A stretch of 64,000 nt of DNA from Phycisphaerales bacterium (GCA_030602885.1 JAUVYV010000010.1:24338-88337), one strand, 5' to 3'. Counted from the stretch's first letter, positions 1 to 9,128 are shown. Made by a program: numbers and translations. The notes: a model not told the origin generated them from the sequence alone.

Positions 1-1
1 G

Positions 2-757
2 CTGAGCAATGTGGGCACGGGCGACATATTGTTCATCGACGAGGTTCATCGGCTGAGCACGCCGGTGGAGGAGTTTATTTATCCTGCGATGGAGGATTTC
101 AAGGTCGATTTTACGGTCGATAGCGGGCTTCACGCAAAGACGATAAACTTTCCGCTCAAGCGGTTTACGCTGATTGGTGCAACGACGCGGGCGGGGCTTT
201 TGAGCGCTCCGCTTCGGAGTCGGTTCGGGTTGCTCTATCATCTGGAGTTTTACAGCGCCGAGGAGCTTACGCAGATAGTGGACAGGTCGGCGGGCCTGCT
301 GAATCTGAGCTGCGAGGAGGGGACATTAGAGCTGATTGCGGGCCGTTCGCGCGGGACGCCGCGTGTAGCTAATCGGCTCTTGAAGCGTGTACGCGATTAT
401 GCGCAGGTGAAGGGGTCGGGCGTTTTGAGTATGGAGATAGTCGAGCGTGCGCTCAAAATGGAGCAGATCGATGCGCTTGGCCTGGATGAGCTTGACAGGG
501 CGTTTCTGCGTGCCCTTGTGAACGTATATGACGGAGGGCCTGCGGGGATTGAAGCTATTGCAGCGACTTTGGGCGAAGAGCGGGACACTCTGGAAGACGT
601 GGTGGAACCGTACCTGCTGCAAATCGGTTTTGTGCGGAGGACGAGACGAGGCAGGGAAATCACGAAATGTGCATGTGACCATCTGGGGCTGAAGTGCATG
701 AGAAAGAAATCGCATGGTGGCCAGCCGGAACTGTTTGCCGGCAACGGGGGGCAGTGA
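2..757 (+). CDS. ruvB: Holliday junction helicase RuvB, C-terminal part (5' end outside window)
   Basis: RuvB is the AAA+ motor that drives branch migration of Holliday junctions with RuvA and hands them to RuvC. The open frame continues to the left edge, so the N-terminus with the Walker A loop is missing. What remains begins just before the Walker B segment (DILFIDEVHRL) and includes the sensor-1 region (LIGATTRAG), the arginine-finger segment (LRSRFG), the lid helices and the C-terminal winged-helix domain ending near EPYLLQIGFVRRTRRGRE. The GTG at 11 is an internal codon, not the start. The last 20 or so residues after the usual RuvB end are a poorly conserved tail. It converges with recO, the two stop codons being 16 bases apart. 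Confidence 0.96.
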   Translation: MSNVGTGDILFIDEVHRLSTPVEEFIYPAMEDFKVDFTVDSGLHAKTINFPLKRFTLIGATTRAGLLSAPLRSRFGLLYHLEFYSAEELTQIVDRSAGLLNLSCEEGTLELIAGRSRGTPRVANRLLKRVRDYAQVKGSGVLSMEIVERALKMEQIDALGLDELDRAFLRALVNVYDGGPAGIEAIAATLGEERDTLEDVVEPYLLQIGFVRRTRRGREITKCACDHLGLKCMRKKSHGGQPELFAGNGGQ

Positions 758-773
758 CACCGAATTTTGGCTG

Positions 774-1523
774 TCAGGTGTTCAGGATGAATTTTGCCAT
801 TTTAGGGGGGTGACCCAGGTTGTAGGTGAAATAGCCAACGAGTACCTGTTCGACCTGTTTGAGTGTGGTTTTCTTTGCCTCAGCAATTGCAGTCGGGTTG
901 GCGAGGCAGTCGGCGGCGGATTTTGTGAGTCGCATTTTTTCCGGGAAGCCGGTTTCGCAGTCTTTGCAGAGCAGGCCGTTTGCGGGGTTCGAGAAGTAGA
1001 TTTCGGGCCAGGCGGGAGTGAAGGGCTTTTTGCAGTTTGCGCAGGAGTTTAGAAGGGGGAGCAGGCCTATTTTTTTTAGCAGTTGCAACTGAAAGACGAT
1101 GAGCGGGGCGAGGATGTCACGGTGCGTGCCGGCGGCGGGACGCAGCTGGTCGGCGTTCTGCAGGAAAGTGAGGAAGCTATCAAACAGGCCCGGGTGGGGG
1201 TCGTAGTCGTGGGTGAGGAGATTGACGAGCTCGGCGGCGAAGAGGCAGGCGTTGTAGAGCGGGAGATGGCGGGCCAGGTTGGCAAAGTAAGGGGCCTGCT
1301 GAAACTCGGTGAGGGTTGCGAGTTTTTCTCTCGATGAATCGGAAAAGACGATTCGGCCGTGGGCGAAGAGCTCGATGGGGCCGTCGAAGGACGATTTGGG
1401 GCGTTTGGAGCCCTTTGCGATGGCGCCGAGCTTGCCGTGCGAGACGGTGAAGAATGTCACTATCTGGGAGGTCTCAGAATAATCGACGGCTCGTATGCAG
1501 ATTGCGTCGTCAGAGGTCAGCAT
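774..1523 (-). CDS. recO: DNA repair protein RecO
   Basis: RecO helps load RecA on SSB-coated single strands in the RecFOR pathway. The 249-residue reading has the N-terminal OB-fold (TSQIVTFFTVSHGKLGAIAKGSKRP), the helical C-terminal domain, and a CxxC...CxxC pair (CANCKKPF and LLCKDC) as in zinc-binding RecO proteins. The frame stays open upstream to 1742, but those 73 residues lie inside the neighbouring CBS-protein gene and are low-complexity and Ser/Thr-rich, so the ATG at 1523 is chosen. It overlaps the end of the upstream gene by 14 bases, which suggests translational coupling. recO after ybeY and a CorC-like gene is a common bacterial order. Confidence 0.92.
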   Translation of the reverse strand: MLTSDDAICIRAVDYSETSQIVTFFTVSHGKLGAIAKGSKRPKSSFDGPIELFAHGRIVFSDSSREKLATLTEFQQAPYFANLARHLPLYNACLFAAELVNLLTHDYDPHPGLFDSFLTFLQNADQLRPAAGTHRDILAPLIVFQLQLLKKIGLLPLLNSCANCKKPFTPAWPEIYFSNPANGLLCKDCETGFPEKMRLTKSAADCLANPTAIAEAKKTTLKQVEQVLVGYFTYNLGHPPKMAKFILNT

Positions 1524-2838
1524 TTTGGTCGGTGGTTTTTCGGATTTTGATGCGGTTGATTTTTCTTGGTTCGGCGGATGTGACTGTGAAGCGCAGGTTC
1601 CGGTATTCGAACGTGGCGCCTGTTTTTGGTATGAATCCGAGATGGGAAAAGACGAATCCTCCGACGGTGTCGTAATCCTCGTCTTCGGGCAGGTTGAGGT
1701 CGCAGTCATCGTTGAGGTCGTTGACATAGGTTCTGGCGTCAACCTCGACGGTATCGGGGTCGATTCTCTTTATGCGTTCCGGGCTTGCCTGTTCATATTC
1801 GTCGGTGATTTCTCCGACGAGCTCCTCGAGGATGTCTTCGAGAGTGACGATGCCTGCGGTTCCGCCGTACTCGTCGAGGACTACCGCAATGTGCAGCTTG
1901 CGGTTCTGGAACTCGTGGAGCAGTACTCTGAGCGGTTTGGTCTCGGGTACAAAGAAAGCGGGCCTGAGCTTGTCGGTGAGCCGGAAGTCTTTTGCGTCTT
2001 TTCCGATTTCGGAAAGGAGGTCCTTGGCATAGACGAATCCGATTATGTTGTCAATATTTTCTTCGTAAACGGGGACACGGGTATGTCCCGCCTGGTTGAT
2101 TGTTTTGATGACGGTGTTGAGGTCGGAGCTTACTTCGACGGCGACTATGTCCGTTCGGGGTGTCATAATCTCATCGGCGGTGCTGTCGCTTAGCTCGAGG
2201 ACGTTTTCTATCATCTCCTGCTCTTCGGCGTCGACGACACCTTCCATTCTCTGCTGTTCGAGTCCATTGAGGAATTCTTCCTGCCTTTGGTCCTGCTGCT
2301 GGCCTGGGGTGGTCATGGTCACACCTGCAAGCCGGCGGACAAGACCATCTGTAAAGGCCCAGATGTAAAGGATCGGCTTACTTAGCGCAGCGAAGAACAG
2401 CAACAGCTTATAGGTGTGAGCGATGACTTTCTCGCCTGCGTATTTTGCCCATGCATGGGGGACGGCAACACTGAATACCGAAAAGACTACTGCCGTTATG
2501 AGAAAGATAAACACATAGTCCCCGGCTGACAGGCCCGGCTCGTGGAGCTTTGCGAATAAGGCAACGAGCAGCAGCAGAATGCCTACATTGAACAACAGCC
2601 GATAGAGCGAGCAGGCCAGGATAAGCTTTTCGGCATTGTCGGCAACGTTGTCGGCGAGGTTTTCGGCGTCGGCATCCTTCTTTGTGATTTTGAGGGCCTG
2701 CAGTAATTTAGTGCGTGAGAATATTCTCAGCGCAAAGGCATTTACGGAGAAAAACAGGGTGCCGCCAGCCAGAACACAGACCAGCAATACCATCCAGCCG
2801 ATGTAACCCACACAAAATCCTTTCAAGGATATAGTCAA
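1510..2838 (-). CDS. CNNM/CorC-type membrane protein with paired CBS domains
   Basis: This is a member of the HlyC/CorC (UPF0053, CNNM transporter) family, associated with divalent cation efflux or homeostasis. The N-terminal 180 residues hold about four hydrophobic segments (for example IGWMVLLVCVLAGGTLFFSV and YVFIFLITAVVFSVFSVAV). A tandem CBS pair follows at roughly 210-330 (MTPRTDIVAVE, then LHIAVVLDEYGGTAGIVTLED), and then the CorC_HlyC domain (YDTVGGFVFSHLGFIPKTG). Length 442 fits the family. It lies between ybeY and recO; corC homologs often sit beside ybeY and phoH. The transported ion cannot be read from sequence. Confidence 0.88.
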   Translation of the reverse strand: MTISLKGFCVGYIGWMVLLVCVLAGGTLFFSVNAFALRIFSRTKLLQALKITKKDADAENLADNVADNAEKLILACSLYRLLFNVGILLLLVALFAKLHEPGLSAGDYVFIFLITAVVFSVFSVAVPHAWAKYAGEKVIAHTYKLLLFFAALSKPILYIWAFTDGLVRRLAGVTMTTPGQQQDQRQEEFLNGLEQQRMEGVVDAEEQEMIENVLELSDSTADEIMTPRTDIVAVEVSSDLNTVIKTINQAGHTRVPVYEENIDNIIGFVYAKDLLSEIGKDAKDFRLTDKLRPAFFVPETKPLRVLLHEFQNRKLHIAVVLDEYGGTAGIVTLEDILEELVGEITDEYEQASPERIKRIDPDTVEVDARTYVNDLNDDCDLNLPEDEDYDTVGGFVFSHLGFIPKTGATFEYRNLRFTVTSAEPRKINRIKIRKTTDQNADL

Positions 2839-2879
2839 ACGTCCGGGCCAAGTCCGGCCTGGGCGCGCGTAACCAGCAA

Positions 2880-3329
2880 TCAGGTATTATACACTTGTCC
2901 GAACCCTTGTTGCTGCAAAATCTCATCTTCCATACGGTGCATTTTATCTGCGAGTTCGCATGAGGAGTCATCAAATCCAAGGTTGTGCAGCAGGCCGTGC
3001 GTTATGTAGAGGGCCAGCTCCGCCTGCTGCGAGTGGCCGCGTTTCTCTGCTTCTCTGACTGCTCTTTGTGCGTTGACGACCAGCTCAAATGGCCCTGGGG
3101 AGGTCTTGTCGTCCGACAGGTCAAAGCTCAGGCAATCCGTGGAGCAGTTCCTTTTCAGGAACTTTCTGTTCATCCTGCGGATATGAGCATCATCGACAAC
3201 AGCGATATCGACCACTGCGTTTGAGATGCCGAATTGCGAGCAGATGCTCCTGACGAGTGTTTCGAGCGCGGGCAGCGAGAGGTCTATTTTTTCGAACTGC
3301 AGCGTGAAATGAACGGTGATTTTGTGCAT
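2880..3329 (-). CDS. ybeY: Endoribonuclease YbeY / rRNA maturation factor
   Basis: YbeY is a single-strand endoribonuclease acting in 16S rRNA maturation and ribosome quality control. The 149-residue protein has the conserved Arg in the N-R-K-F-L motif near residue 55 and the metal site HGLLHNLGFDD. His111 and His115 match the first two metal ligands, but the third position (residue 121, counterpart of E. coli His124) is Asp. Asp at this place occurs in other YbeY proteins, so this is probably a lineage variant and not loss of function. It lies 12 bases downstream of the HD-domain gene, in the widespread phoH - HD phosphodiesterase - ybeY order. Confidence 0.92.
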   Translation of the reverse strand: MHKITVHFTLQFEKIDLSLPALETLVRSICSQFGISNAVVDIAVVDDAHIRRMNRKFLKRNCSTDCLSFDLSDDKTSPGPFELVVNAQRAVREAEKRGHSQQAELALYITHGLLHNLGFDDSSCELADKMHRMEDEILQQQGFGQVYNT

Positions 3330-3341
3330 CTGTTACGTAAA

Positions 3342-4865
3342 TCAGGTAGTCTGGCTTTGTGAAGGTTCAGAGCGCTCTGACATATCAGGGGCCTTTGGAT
3401 ACGCGATTCGGCCGTGATACTGTGCAGCAAGGGTTTTGACCATACTGGCCTCAATCCGGCTGAGCTCGCGCAGAGTAAGGTCGCTCTGGTCAAACTGGCC
3501 GTCCTGCAGGCGCTTCATAGCAATGTTGTGCACGGCGGCTTCAATTTTCGTAGGCGTCGGCTCGGGCAGTGTTCTGACGGCGCTTTCGACGGCGTCGGCG
3601 AGCATAACGGTGGCGGCCTCTTTTGTTCTTGGCTTCGGACCGGCGTAACGGAATTCACTTTCGGAAGGTTCTTTGGGCGCGGCGGAACCCTTTTTGCCGT
3701 GCCGTTTTTTTGCCTCGTGATAAAAATACTCAACGAGCGTCGTGCCGTGGTGAGTCCCGATGAACTGGCGGAGGACAACGGGCAGCTTATACTCTCTGGC
3801 CATTTCAATACCGTCTTTTACGTGGCCGACGATGACGAGCTGGCTCATGGCGGGTGAAAGCTCTTTGTGCCTGCTGGCTGAGCCAAGCTCGTTTTCAACA
3901 AAATAGCCGGGTTTGTTGACCTTGCCGATGTCGTGATAGAGAGCTCCGACCCTGCAGAGCAGGCCGTTTCGGCCGATGGCTTCGGCGGCGGCTTCGGCGA
4001 TGGAGCTGACCTGCAGACTGTGGCTGTATGTCCCCGGAGCTTCCATGGCGAGCCGTTTCAGCAGGGGTTGACTGGCGAATGTGTAATTGACCAGTGTCAT
4101 ACTTGTTGCCACTCGGCACGCCTTTTCTATCAGAGGCAGCAAGCCCTGTGCAACGATGCCGACGAGGACTGTGACTCCTGCGTGAAGTGCTGGAATCCAG
4201 AAGAGGCCGAGCGTGACGGCCTGGCCGGGGAGAATATTCAGGGCCGCTGCCATGATGAAAACGACAAGCGCTGCGACGGCGCCGACCTCAAGGAGCTTTG
4301 TCCAGGTGCGTATTTCGCCGAGCGAGAAACAGCAGACAAGAGAGCCGCCGGCCATTACCAAAAACAGGTTCATGTTTGTTTGCTCGCCGGCGGCGAGATA
4401 CGCGAATATGCAGTAGAACAGGCTCATCCCGATTGCAAAACGCTGGTTGTAGGCAATGGTAAGAATGATTGCGGTCGCGACGGCTGTACCTGTGGCGAGG
4501 AGGGGGTAAGAGCTGAGCAGGGCGTCGATTTTCGTGATTGTCAGCATCAGGGCAAACAGGCCGGCAAGCGCCAGTGCCCTTGTGCGGTTGGCAACAATGC
4601 GGCGTTGATACTGATGGACGTAGAAGCCCACAGCAAGGCATATCAGCAGAACCACAATGCCGGTGGGAAGCATGCTGATATATTGTGCCCGCTGTATCGC
4701 TTCGAACGAAAGAACGGCAACGGTAAAGGCGGCAAAGAGCAGAAGCACAAAGCCGGAGAGGACCAGGTCTGCGGTGGCAAAGCTCGCCACCTGGGAAAGC
4801 CGCTCGGCGGTAATGCCCTTTCGGACTCGACTTCGTCTTGGGCTTGTTTTTTTGAATAACGGCAT
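3342..4865 (-). CDS. 7TM HD-domain phosphodiesterase (PgpH-like)
   Basis: The protein has a block of about seven hydrophobic helices in residues 35-245 and a cytoplasmic HD domain with the catalytic pair His311-Asp312 (GALYHDIGK), followed by RHKELSPAMS and a GTHHGT motif near 370. It matches the 7TMR-HD family; characterised relatives such as PgpH hydrolyse cyclic di-AMP. At 507 residues it is shorter than typical PgpH (about 700) because the large extracellular 7TMR-HDED sensing domain between the first helix and the 7TM block is absent. An acidic, Gln/Ser-rich tail ends the protein. Substrate is inferred from the family. Its place between phoH and ybeY is the usual one. Confidence 0.87.
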   Translation of the reverse strand: MPLFKKTSPRRSRVRKGITAERLSQVASFATADLVLSGFVLLLFAAFTVAVLSFEAIQRAQYISMLPTGIVVLLICLAVGFYVHQYQRRIVANRTRALALAGLFALMLTITKIDALLSSYPLLATGTAVATAIILTIAYNQRFAIGMSLFYCIFAYLAAGEQTNMNLFLVMAGGSLVCCFSLGEIRTWTKLLEVGAVAALVVFIMAAALNILPGQAVTLGLFWIPALHAGVTVLVGIVAQGLLPLIEKACRVATSMTLVNYTFASQPLLKRLAMEAPGTYSHSLQVSSIAEAAAEAIGRNGLLCRVGALYHDIGKVNKPGYFVENELGSASRHKELSPAMSQLVIVGHVKDGIEMAREYKLPVVLRQFIGTHHGTTLVEYFYHEAKKRHGKKGSAAPKEPSESEFRYAGPKPRTKEAATVMLADAVESAVRTLPEPTPTKIEAAVHNIAMKRLQDGQFDQSDLTLRELSRIEASMVKTLAAQYHGRIAYPKAPDMSERSEPSQSQTT

Positions 4866-4923
4866 TATTCTATCCTGCGATTGAAGCGGCCCGAGACTTC
4901 ACGGGCGGTTCCAGCAAGCGCGT

Positions 4924-5880
4924 TTACGATTCTTTTTTCCTGCCGGGCGTCTTTTGCTTTCCGTAGGCCCTGACAATATTCTGGACGAGCTTGTGCCGAA
5001 CGATATCTCTGCGTGTTAACTCTACAACACCGATACCCTTTATTCGGCGCAGTTTCTCGATGGCTTCGACCATGCCGCTGTTTTGTCCGGGCTGAAGGTC
5101 GATTTGAGTTATGTCGCCGGTAATTATCATCTTCGAGCCGTGCCCCAGTCGTGTAAGCACCATCAGCATCTGGAGCGACGAGGTGTTCTGTGCTTCGTCA
5201 CAGATGATGACGGCCTCGTTGAGGGTGCGTCCTCTCATAAAGGCAAGGGGGATGATTTCGATGATGTCGAGCTCTATGAATTTTCTCATTTGTGCGAAGT
5301 CCATCATATCTTCGAGAGCGTCGAAGAGGGGGCGCAGGTAGGGGTTTACCTTTGCCTGGACGTCACCGGGCAGGAAGCCGAGCTTTTCACCTGCTTCGAC
5401 GGCAGGACGGGCAAGAACAATTCTTCTGATTTGCTTTCTTTTCAGCATTGAGACAGCTACAGCCACGGCGAGGTATGTCTTTCCCGTACCGGCCGGGCCT
5501 ATGCAGAAGGTGAGGTCGTTTGCGAGCATTGTCTCGACGTATTTGAGCTGACCTTTTGTGGAGGGCTCGATGAGTTTTTTTTGAGAATAGACGGTGATGG
5601 GCTGACTTGTTTGCTGCAGGTCATCGGTATCGGTCTGACTGAGAAAGGCGGTGATGTTTTTTTGAGCGAGCGAGCCGTGCTTTATGAGGTGTTTTTGCAT
5701 TTTGTCGATGATTCGTGCGGTCCTGTTAACATCGTGAGCGTTTCCGGCGATGACCAGGTTGCTCTGCCGGGTGGTGATTTTGACGTCGAGGCCCCGGCGC
5801 AACAGTCGCAGGTGAGAGTCGGCTGGGCCGAACAGCTCAAGCAGCTTTTGCGACGGGTCTAATTGTACGGTCACTTCCAA
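4924..5880 (-). CDS. phoH: PhoH family ATPase (YbeZ-like)
   Basis: This cytoplasmic P-loop ATPase of the PhoH/YbeZ family is genetically linked to YbeY and RNA metabolism. Residues 1-100 form the N-terminal KH-like part. The Walker A motif is GPAGTGKT at 128-135 and the Walker B is AVIICDEAQN near 222-231, followed by the family's sensor segment (KMIITGDITQIDLQ). Length 318 is normal. It is followed 58 bases later by the HD phosphodiesterase gene and preceded closely by cdsA, consistent with one transcript. Confidence 0.92.
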   Translation of the reverse strand: MEVTVQLDPSQKLLELFGPADSHLRLLRRGLDVKITTRQSNLVIAGNAHDVNRTARIIDKMQKHLIKHGSLAQKNITAFLSQTDTDDLQQTSQPITVYSQKKLIEPSTKGQLKYVETMLANDLTFCIGPAGTGKTYLAVAVAVSMLKRKQIRRIVLARPAVEAGEKLGFLPGDVQAKVNPYLRPLFDALEDMMDFAQMRKFIELDIIEIIPLAFMRGRTLNEAVIICDEAQNTSSLQMLMVLTRLGHGSKMIITGDITQIDLQPGQNSGMVEAIEKLRRIKGIGVVELTRRDIVRHKLVQNIVRAYGKQKTPGRKKES

Positions 5881-5892
5881 GGCAATCCTCTG

Positions 5893-6750
5893 TCAAGGCA
5901 ACAACAAAAAGAACAGGTAGGCAAAGGGTGCTGCGGCGAGCAGTGAGTCAACGACATCGAGTATGCCGCCAAATCCGGGTACGGTGTTTGCGGAATCTTT
6001 TTGTTCGACATCGCGTTTAATCAAAGACTCAGCCAGGTCACCCAATTGCCCAATCCAGGCGAAACACAGGCCGAAGACGGCCGCCACTGCGGGGACCATT
6101 ATACCAGAAGCCAGGGCAAAGGAAACAGCGACTATGACGGCGGCGACGACGGCGCCGGCCATTCCCTCCCAGGTTTTTCCGGCGCTGATTTTGGGTGAGA
6201 ATTTGTGTTTTCCGAAGAGGCGTCCCGCGGTATAAGCACCTATATCGGCTGACTTTACGACAAAGACGAAGGCGAGCAGATGCCAGGGGCCGAAGCGTAT
6301 TCTTATGGCAGGTACGAATGCAGCGAGCAGGCCGAGATAGAGGATTGCGAGTGTGCCTGCGGCGATGTTCTGGAGCGCGCCTTCGATGCCGTGGCGGAGG
6401 GCCTGATAGAGAAACAAAGCGAGCGTCGAGAAGGCGAGAAGCAGAAGCAGCGGCACCGGCGTCGGTTCCGGGAAGAACTGGAGCCAATATGCGGTTGCTG
6501 CGAGCAGGACCGATGAGACGATGGAGACGGGCAGCAGTATCTTGACGGTTTTTTCCCGGGCGAGTCGTGCGAGCTCGAACTGGCCGGCAATGAGCATCAG
6601 AGCGACCAGAGCGGTCAGGATGGTGGCCTTTATTTTCCTGTCGTCGAGTGCCGAGGCGGTTGCGGAGCCGTCGAGCCAGGCGTCGATAAAGACGAGTCCG
6701 ACGAACAGAACCGTCATCAAAGTGCCAAAAATCAATCTGTGTTTAAGCAT
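5893..6750 (-). CDS. cdsA: Phosphatidate cytidylyltransferase CdsA
   Basis: CdsA makes CDP-diacylglycerol from phosphatidate and CTP, the branch point of phospholipid synthesis in the inner membrane. About eight membrane helices are visible. The C-terminal signature reads IKRDVEQKDSAN then PGFGGILDVVDS: the usual Lys-Asp and Asp-x-x-Asp residues are there, but the customary His before GG is Phe. The ATG at 6750 is preferred because it directly follows AGAGAGGTA and begins the hydrophobic N-terminus; an alternative TTG at 6792 would add 14 polar residues. It sits just downstream of uppS, a pairing common in bacteria. Confidence 0.9.
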   Translation of the reverse strand: MLKHRLIFGTLMTVLFVGLVFIDAWLDGSATASALDDRKIKATILTALVALMLIAGQFELARLAREKTVKILLPVSIVSSVLLAATAYWLQFFPEPTPVPLLLLLAFSTLALFLYQALRHGIEGALQNIAAGTLAILYLGLLAAFVPAIRIRFGPWHLLAFVFVVKSADIGAYTAGRLFGKHKFSPKISAGKTWEGMAGAVVAAVIVAVSFALASGIMVPAVAAVFGLCFAWIGQLGDLAESLIKRDVEQKDSANTVPGFGGILDVVDSLLAAAPFAYLFFLLLP

Positions 6751-6817
6751 TACCTCTCTGCGTGCTGAAATGTGCAGATGTCCCTTCTGCAATCGATTTT
6801 ACAACGCAGCTCGCCTG

Positions 6818-7594
6818 TTACCTGTGAAAATCTTCTTCGACCTGGCCAAAACGCCGAGTCCGTTCTGCGTAGGACAGGATTGCCTTTTCCAAATCCGACT
6901 TTTTGAAGTCGGGCCAGAGCGTCCTGGTGACGTAGAACTCGCTGTAAGAAATCTGCCAGAGCAGGAAGTTGCTTACTCTCATTTCGTTTGCGGTTCTAAT
7001 CAACAGGTCGGGGTCCGGCAGGGAAGCGGTGTACAGATGGTTGCTGATGCACTTTTCGTCGATGTCTTTCAGCCGCAGTCGACCTGCCCTGCATTCTTGC
7101 GCAATCTTTTTTGTCGCGTCGATAATCTCGGCTCTTCCTCCGTAGTTAAGAGCAAGTGCGAGAATCATAGCCGTGTTCTTAGCCGTCATCCTCATAGTCT
7201 GTGCGAGCTCGGCTTTGACCTCGTCGGGCAATTGCGCGACTCGGCCGAGGTGAACGAGCTTTACGTTATTCTCCATCAGCGTCGGTCTTATTTTGACGAG
7301 GTATTCGGTGTAGAGGTGCATCAAGGCGTTGACCTCGGTTTCCGGCCTTTTCCAGTTCTCGATGCTGAACGAATATATGGTCAATGACTCGATGCCTAAA
7401 TCGACGCAGGTCAGGGCGATTTTCTCGACTGTCTTTCCGCCCCGGCGATGACCTTCGTGGCGCGGCAGTCCTTTCTTCTGCGCCCATCGGCCGTTGCCGT
7501 CCATGATTATGGCAATATGCCGGGGCATATCCTCTACCTTGACACCGAGGCGCTCGGCGGTCCTTTGTAATTTGTCTTCTGTCTGAATCTGCAA
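6818..7594 (-). CDS. uppS: Isoprenyl transferase (undecaprenyl diphosphate synthase family)
   Basis: This is a cis-prenyltransferase that extends farnesyl diphosphate with isopentenyl units to make the polyprenyl carrier lipid for glycan assembly. The hallmark AIIMDGNGRWA places the catalytic Asp at residue 32. Further signatures are HEGHRRGGKTV, TIYSFSIENWKRP and the C-terminal DLLIRTANEMRVSNFLLWQ. In the last one the usual Gly-Glu of RTxGExRxSNF is replaced by Asn-Glu. Length 258 is typical. It lies 67 bases from the chosen cdsA start and is preceded by purA. The carrier lipid would also serve the glycan locus at 24-45 kb. Confidence 0.94.
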   Translation of the reverse strand: MQIQTEDKLQRTAERLGVKVEDMPRHIAIIMDGNGRWAQKKGLPRHEGHRRGGKTVEKIALTCVDLGIESLTIYSFSIENWKRPETEVNALMHLYTEYLVKIRPTLMENNVKLVHLGRVAQLPDEVKAELAQTMRMTAKNTAMILALALNYGGRAEIIDATKKIAQECRAGRLRLKDIDEKCISNHLYTASLPDPDLLIRTANEMRVSNFLLWQISYSEFYVTRTLWPDFKKSDLEKAILSYAERTRRFGQVEEDFHR

Positions 7595-7683
7595 TTTATC
7601 TCCTCAGATAAGTCCTGTCCCGGCAGAGCGGCAAAAAATCTGCTCAGCATAACCGGGTGCACAGTGCACCGGCGAAGCCGGAA

Positions 7684-8958
7684 TCACCTGAATATCGTTT
7701 GACTCCGCTTCGGGCCGACACCGATGATTGCGATGGGTTTTCCAACAATACTCTCCAGGAGACTGATGTAATTCTGCGCGTTTTGAGGCAAATCGGCGAA
7801 ATCTTCGACAGTGCTGATATCCTCCTGCCAGCCGGCGACGGTCTCATAGATGCACCGTGTCCTGGAGAGCTTTGCACCACCGGGGGTGAAGAAGGCGGTT
7901 TCCCTGCCGTCTATTTCGTATGCTTTGCAGACCTTTAGCTCTTCCAGGCCGGACAGTGTATCAAGGTGCACCAGTGCGATCGAGTCGATACCGCCGATGT
8001 TAACCGAATAGGATGCCGCCACTGCGTCGAACCAGCCGCAACGGCGGGGCCGACCCGTCGTCGTGCCGTACTCGTGACCTTTATCGCGGATATATTGGCC
8101 GATTTCGTTGTCCTGTTCGGTGGGGAACGGGCCCGCCCCGACCCTCGTGGTATATGCTTTCGCCACGCCTATAAACTTGTCAACCATTCTCGCCGGTACC
8201 CCCGCGCCGGCAGGCATGCCAAGCGCGCTGGAGTTCGAGCTCGTCACGAAGGGAAAAGTGCCGTGGTCTATGTCGAGCAGTGTCCCCTGTGCGCCTTCGA
8301 AGAGGATGGACTTGCCGGCGGCAATCTGCCTGTGCAGAAATTCGGTCGTATCGGTTATAAAGCCCAGCAGCTTGTCGGCATAGCTTTTGCACATCTCGAA
8401 GAGCTCGTCGGCATCGACGGGGTCGGCCTGGTAAACAGCGGTAAAAATCCTGCTCTTGTATTCTGCGACGGCCTGCAGCTTGTTCCTTAGCGCGTCAAGG
8501 TCTGTCAGGTCGCATATTCGCAATGCGTAGCTTCTTCCTATCTTGTCGGAACAGCAGGGGCCGATGCCTCTGATGGTGGTGCCTATCTTATTTTTGCCGA
8601 GCGATTCTTCGCGGAGGCGGTCTTCCTGCTTGTGATAGCTCATCACCATGTTGGCATTTTCGCTGACCCACAGTCGGCCCTGCAGCGAAATGCCTCTTTC
8701 GTCAAGGGCCTCGATCTCGGTGATTAACGTCTCGGGATCGACGACGACAGCATTGGTAATCACGCAAACGGTGTCCGGCCGAATCACACCGCTGGGCAGA
8801 AGGTGCAGTGCAAAACTGTTGTCGTCCACCACGACCGTATGCCCTGCGTTGGCGCCGCCGCCGTAACGGACGACAATATCGCTGTCCTCGGCAAGAATAT
8901 CAACAATCTTGCCCTTGCCCTCGTCTCCCCACTGCAATCCCACAACACAACAATTCAT
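7684..8958 (-). CDS. purA: Adenylosuccinate synthetase
   Basis: PurA joins IMP and aspartate with GTP to form adenylosuccinate, the first committed step to AMP. The N-terminal QWGDEGKGKIVD carries the catalytic Asp and the phosphate-binding loop, NAGHTVVV carries the catalytic His, and GTTIRGIGPCCSDKIGR, EGAQGTLLDIDHGTFPFVTSS and TTTGRPRRCGWFD are further family blocks. At 424 residues it is full length. It is the most upstream gene of the minus-strand housekeeping block, with 170 bases of AT-rich spacer before it. Confidence 0.97.
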   Translation of the reverse strand: MNCCVVGLQWGDEGKGKIVDILAEDSDIVVRYGGGANAGHTVVVDDNSFALHLLPSGVIRPDTVCVITNAVVVDPETLITEIEALDERGISLQGRLWVSENANMVMSYHKQEDRLREESLGKNKIGTTIRGIGPCCSDKIGRSYALRICDLTDLDALRNKLQAVAEYKSRIFTAVYQADPVDADELFEMCKSYADKLLGFITDTTEFLHRQIAAGKSILFEGAQGTLLDIDHGTFPFVTSSNSSALGMPAGAGVPARMVDKFIGVAKAYTTRVGAGPFPTEQDNEIGQYIRDKGHEYGTTTGRPRRCGWFDAVAASYSVNIGGIDSIALVHLDTLSGLEELKVCKAYEIDGRETAFFTPGGAKLSRTRCIYETVAGWQEDISTVEDFADLPQNAQNYISLLESIVGKPIAIIGVGPKRSQTIFR

Positions 8959-9030
8959 TTAGCTTACCTCTGCCAAAGCCGAGAAGAAAATCACCGCCCG
9001 CCGAATTAAAAAATTTAATATTTAATACGG

Positions 9031-9092
9031 ACTATTTACTATTTGACATCGCTCGGTCAGCAATAGTCAATAGTAAATTGAAAATAGTAAAT
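9031..9092. repeat. AT-rich inverted repeat upstream of purA
   Basis: In the 170-base gap between purA and the next gene, ATTTACTATTT at 9034-9044 is matched by its reverse complement AAATAGTAAAT at 9082-9092. A further partly matching ATAGT/ACTAT copy lies between them. The structure could be a weak stem or part of a dispersed repeat. It is not followed by a clear T-run and is not called a terminator. Confidence 0.45.
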
Positions 9093-9128
9093 CGGGGGCG
9101 GTGAGTTTAGGTATTCTTTTTCGTGTTT

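Noticed and set aside
1524..1742. Long N-terminal extension of RecO
   Set aside because: It lies inside the CBS-protein gene, is low-complexity and Ser/Thr-rich, and RecO proteins begin near the ATG at 1523.
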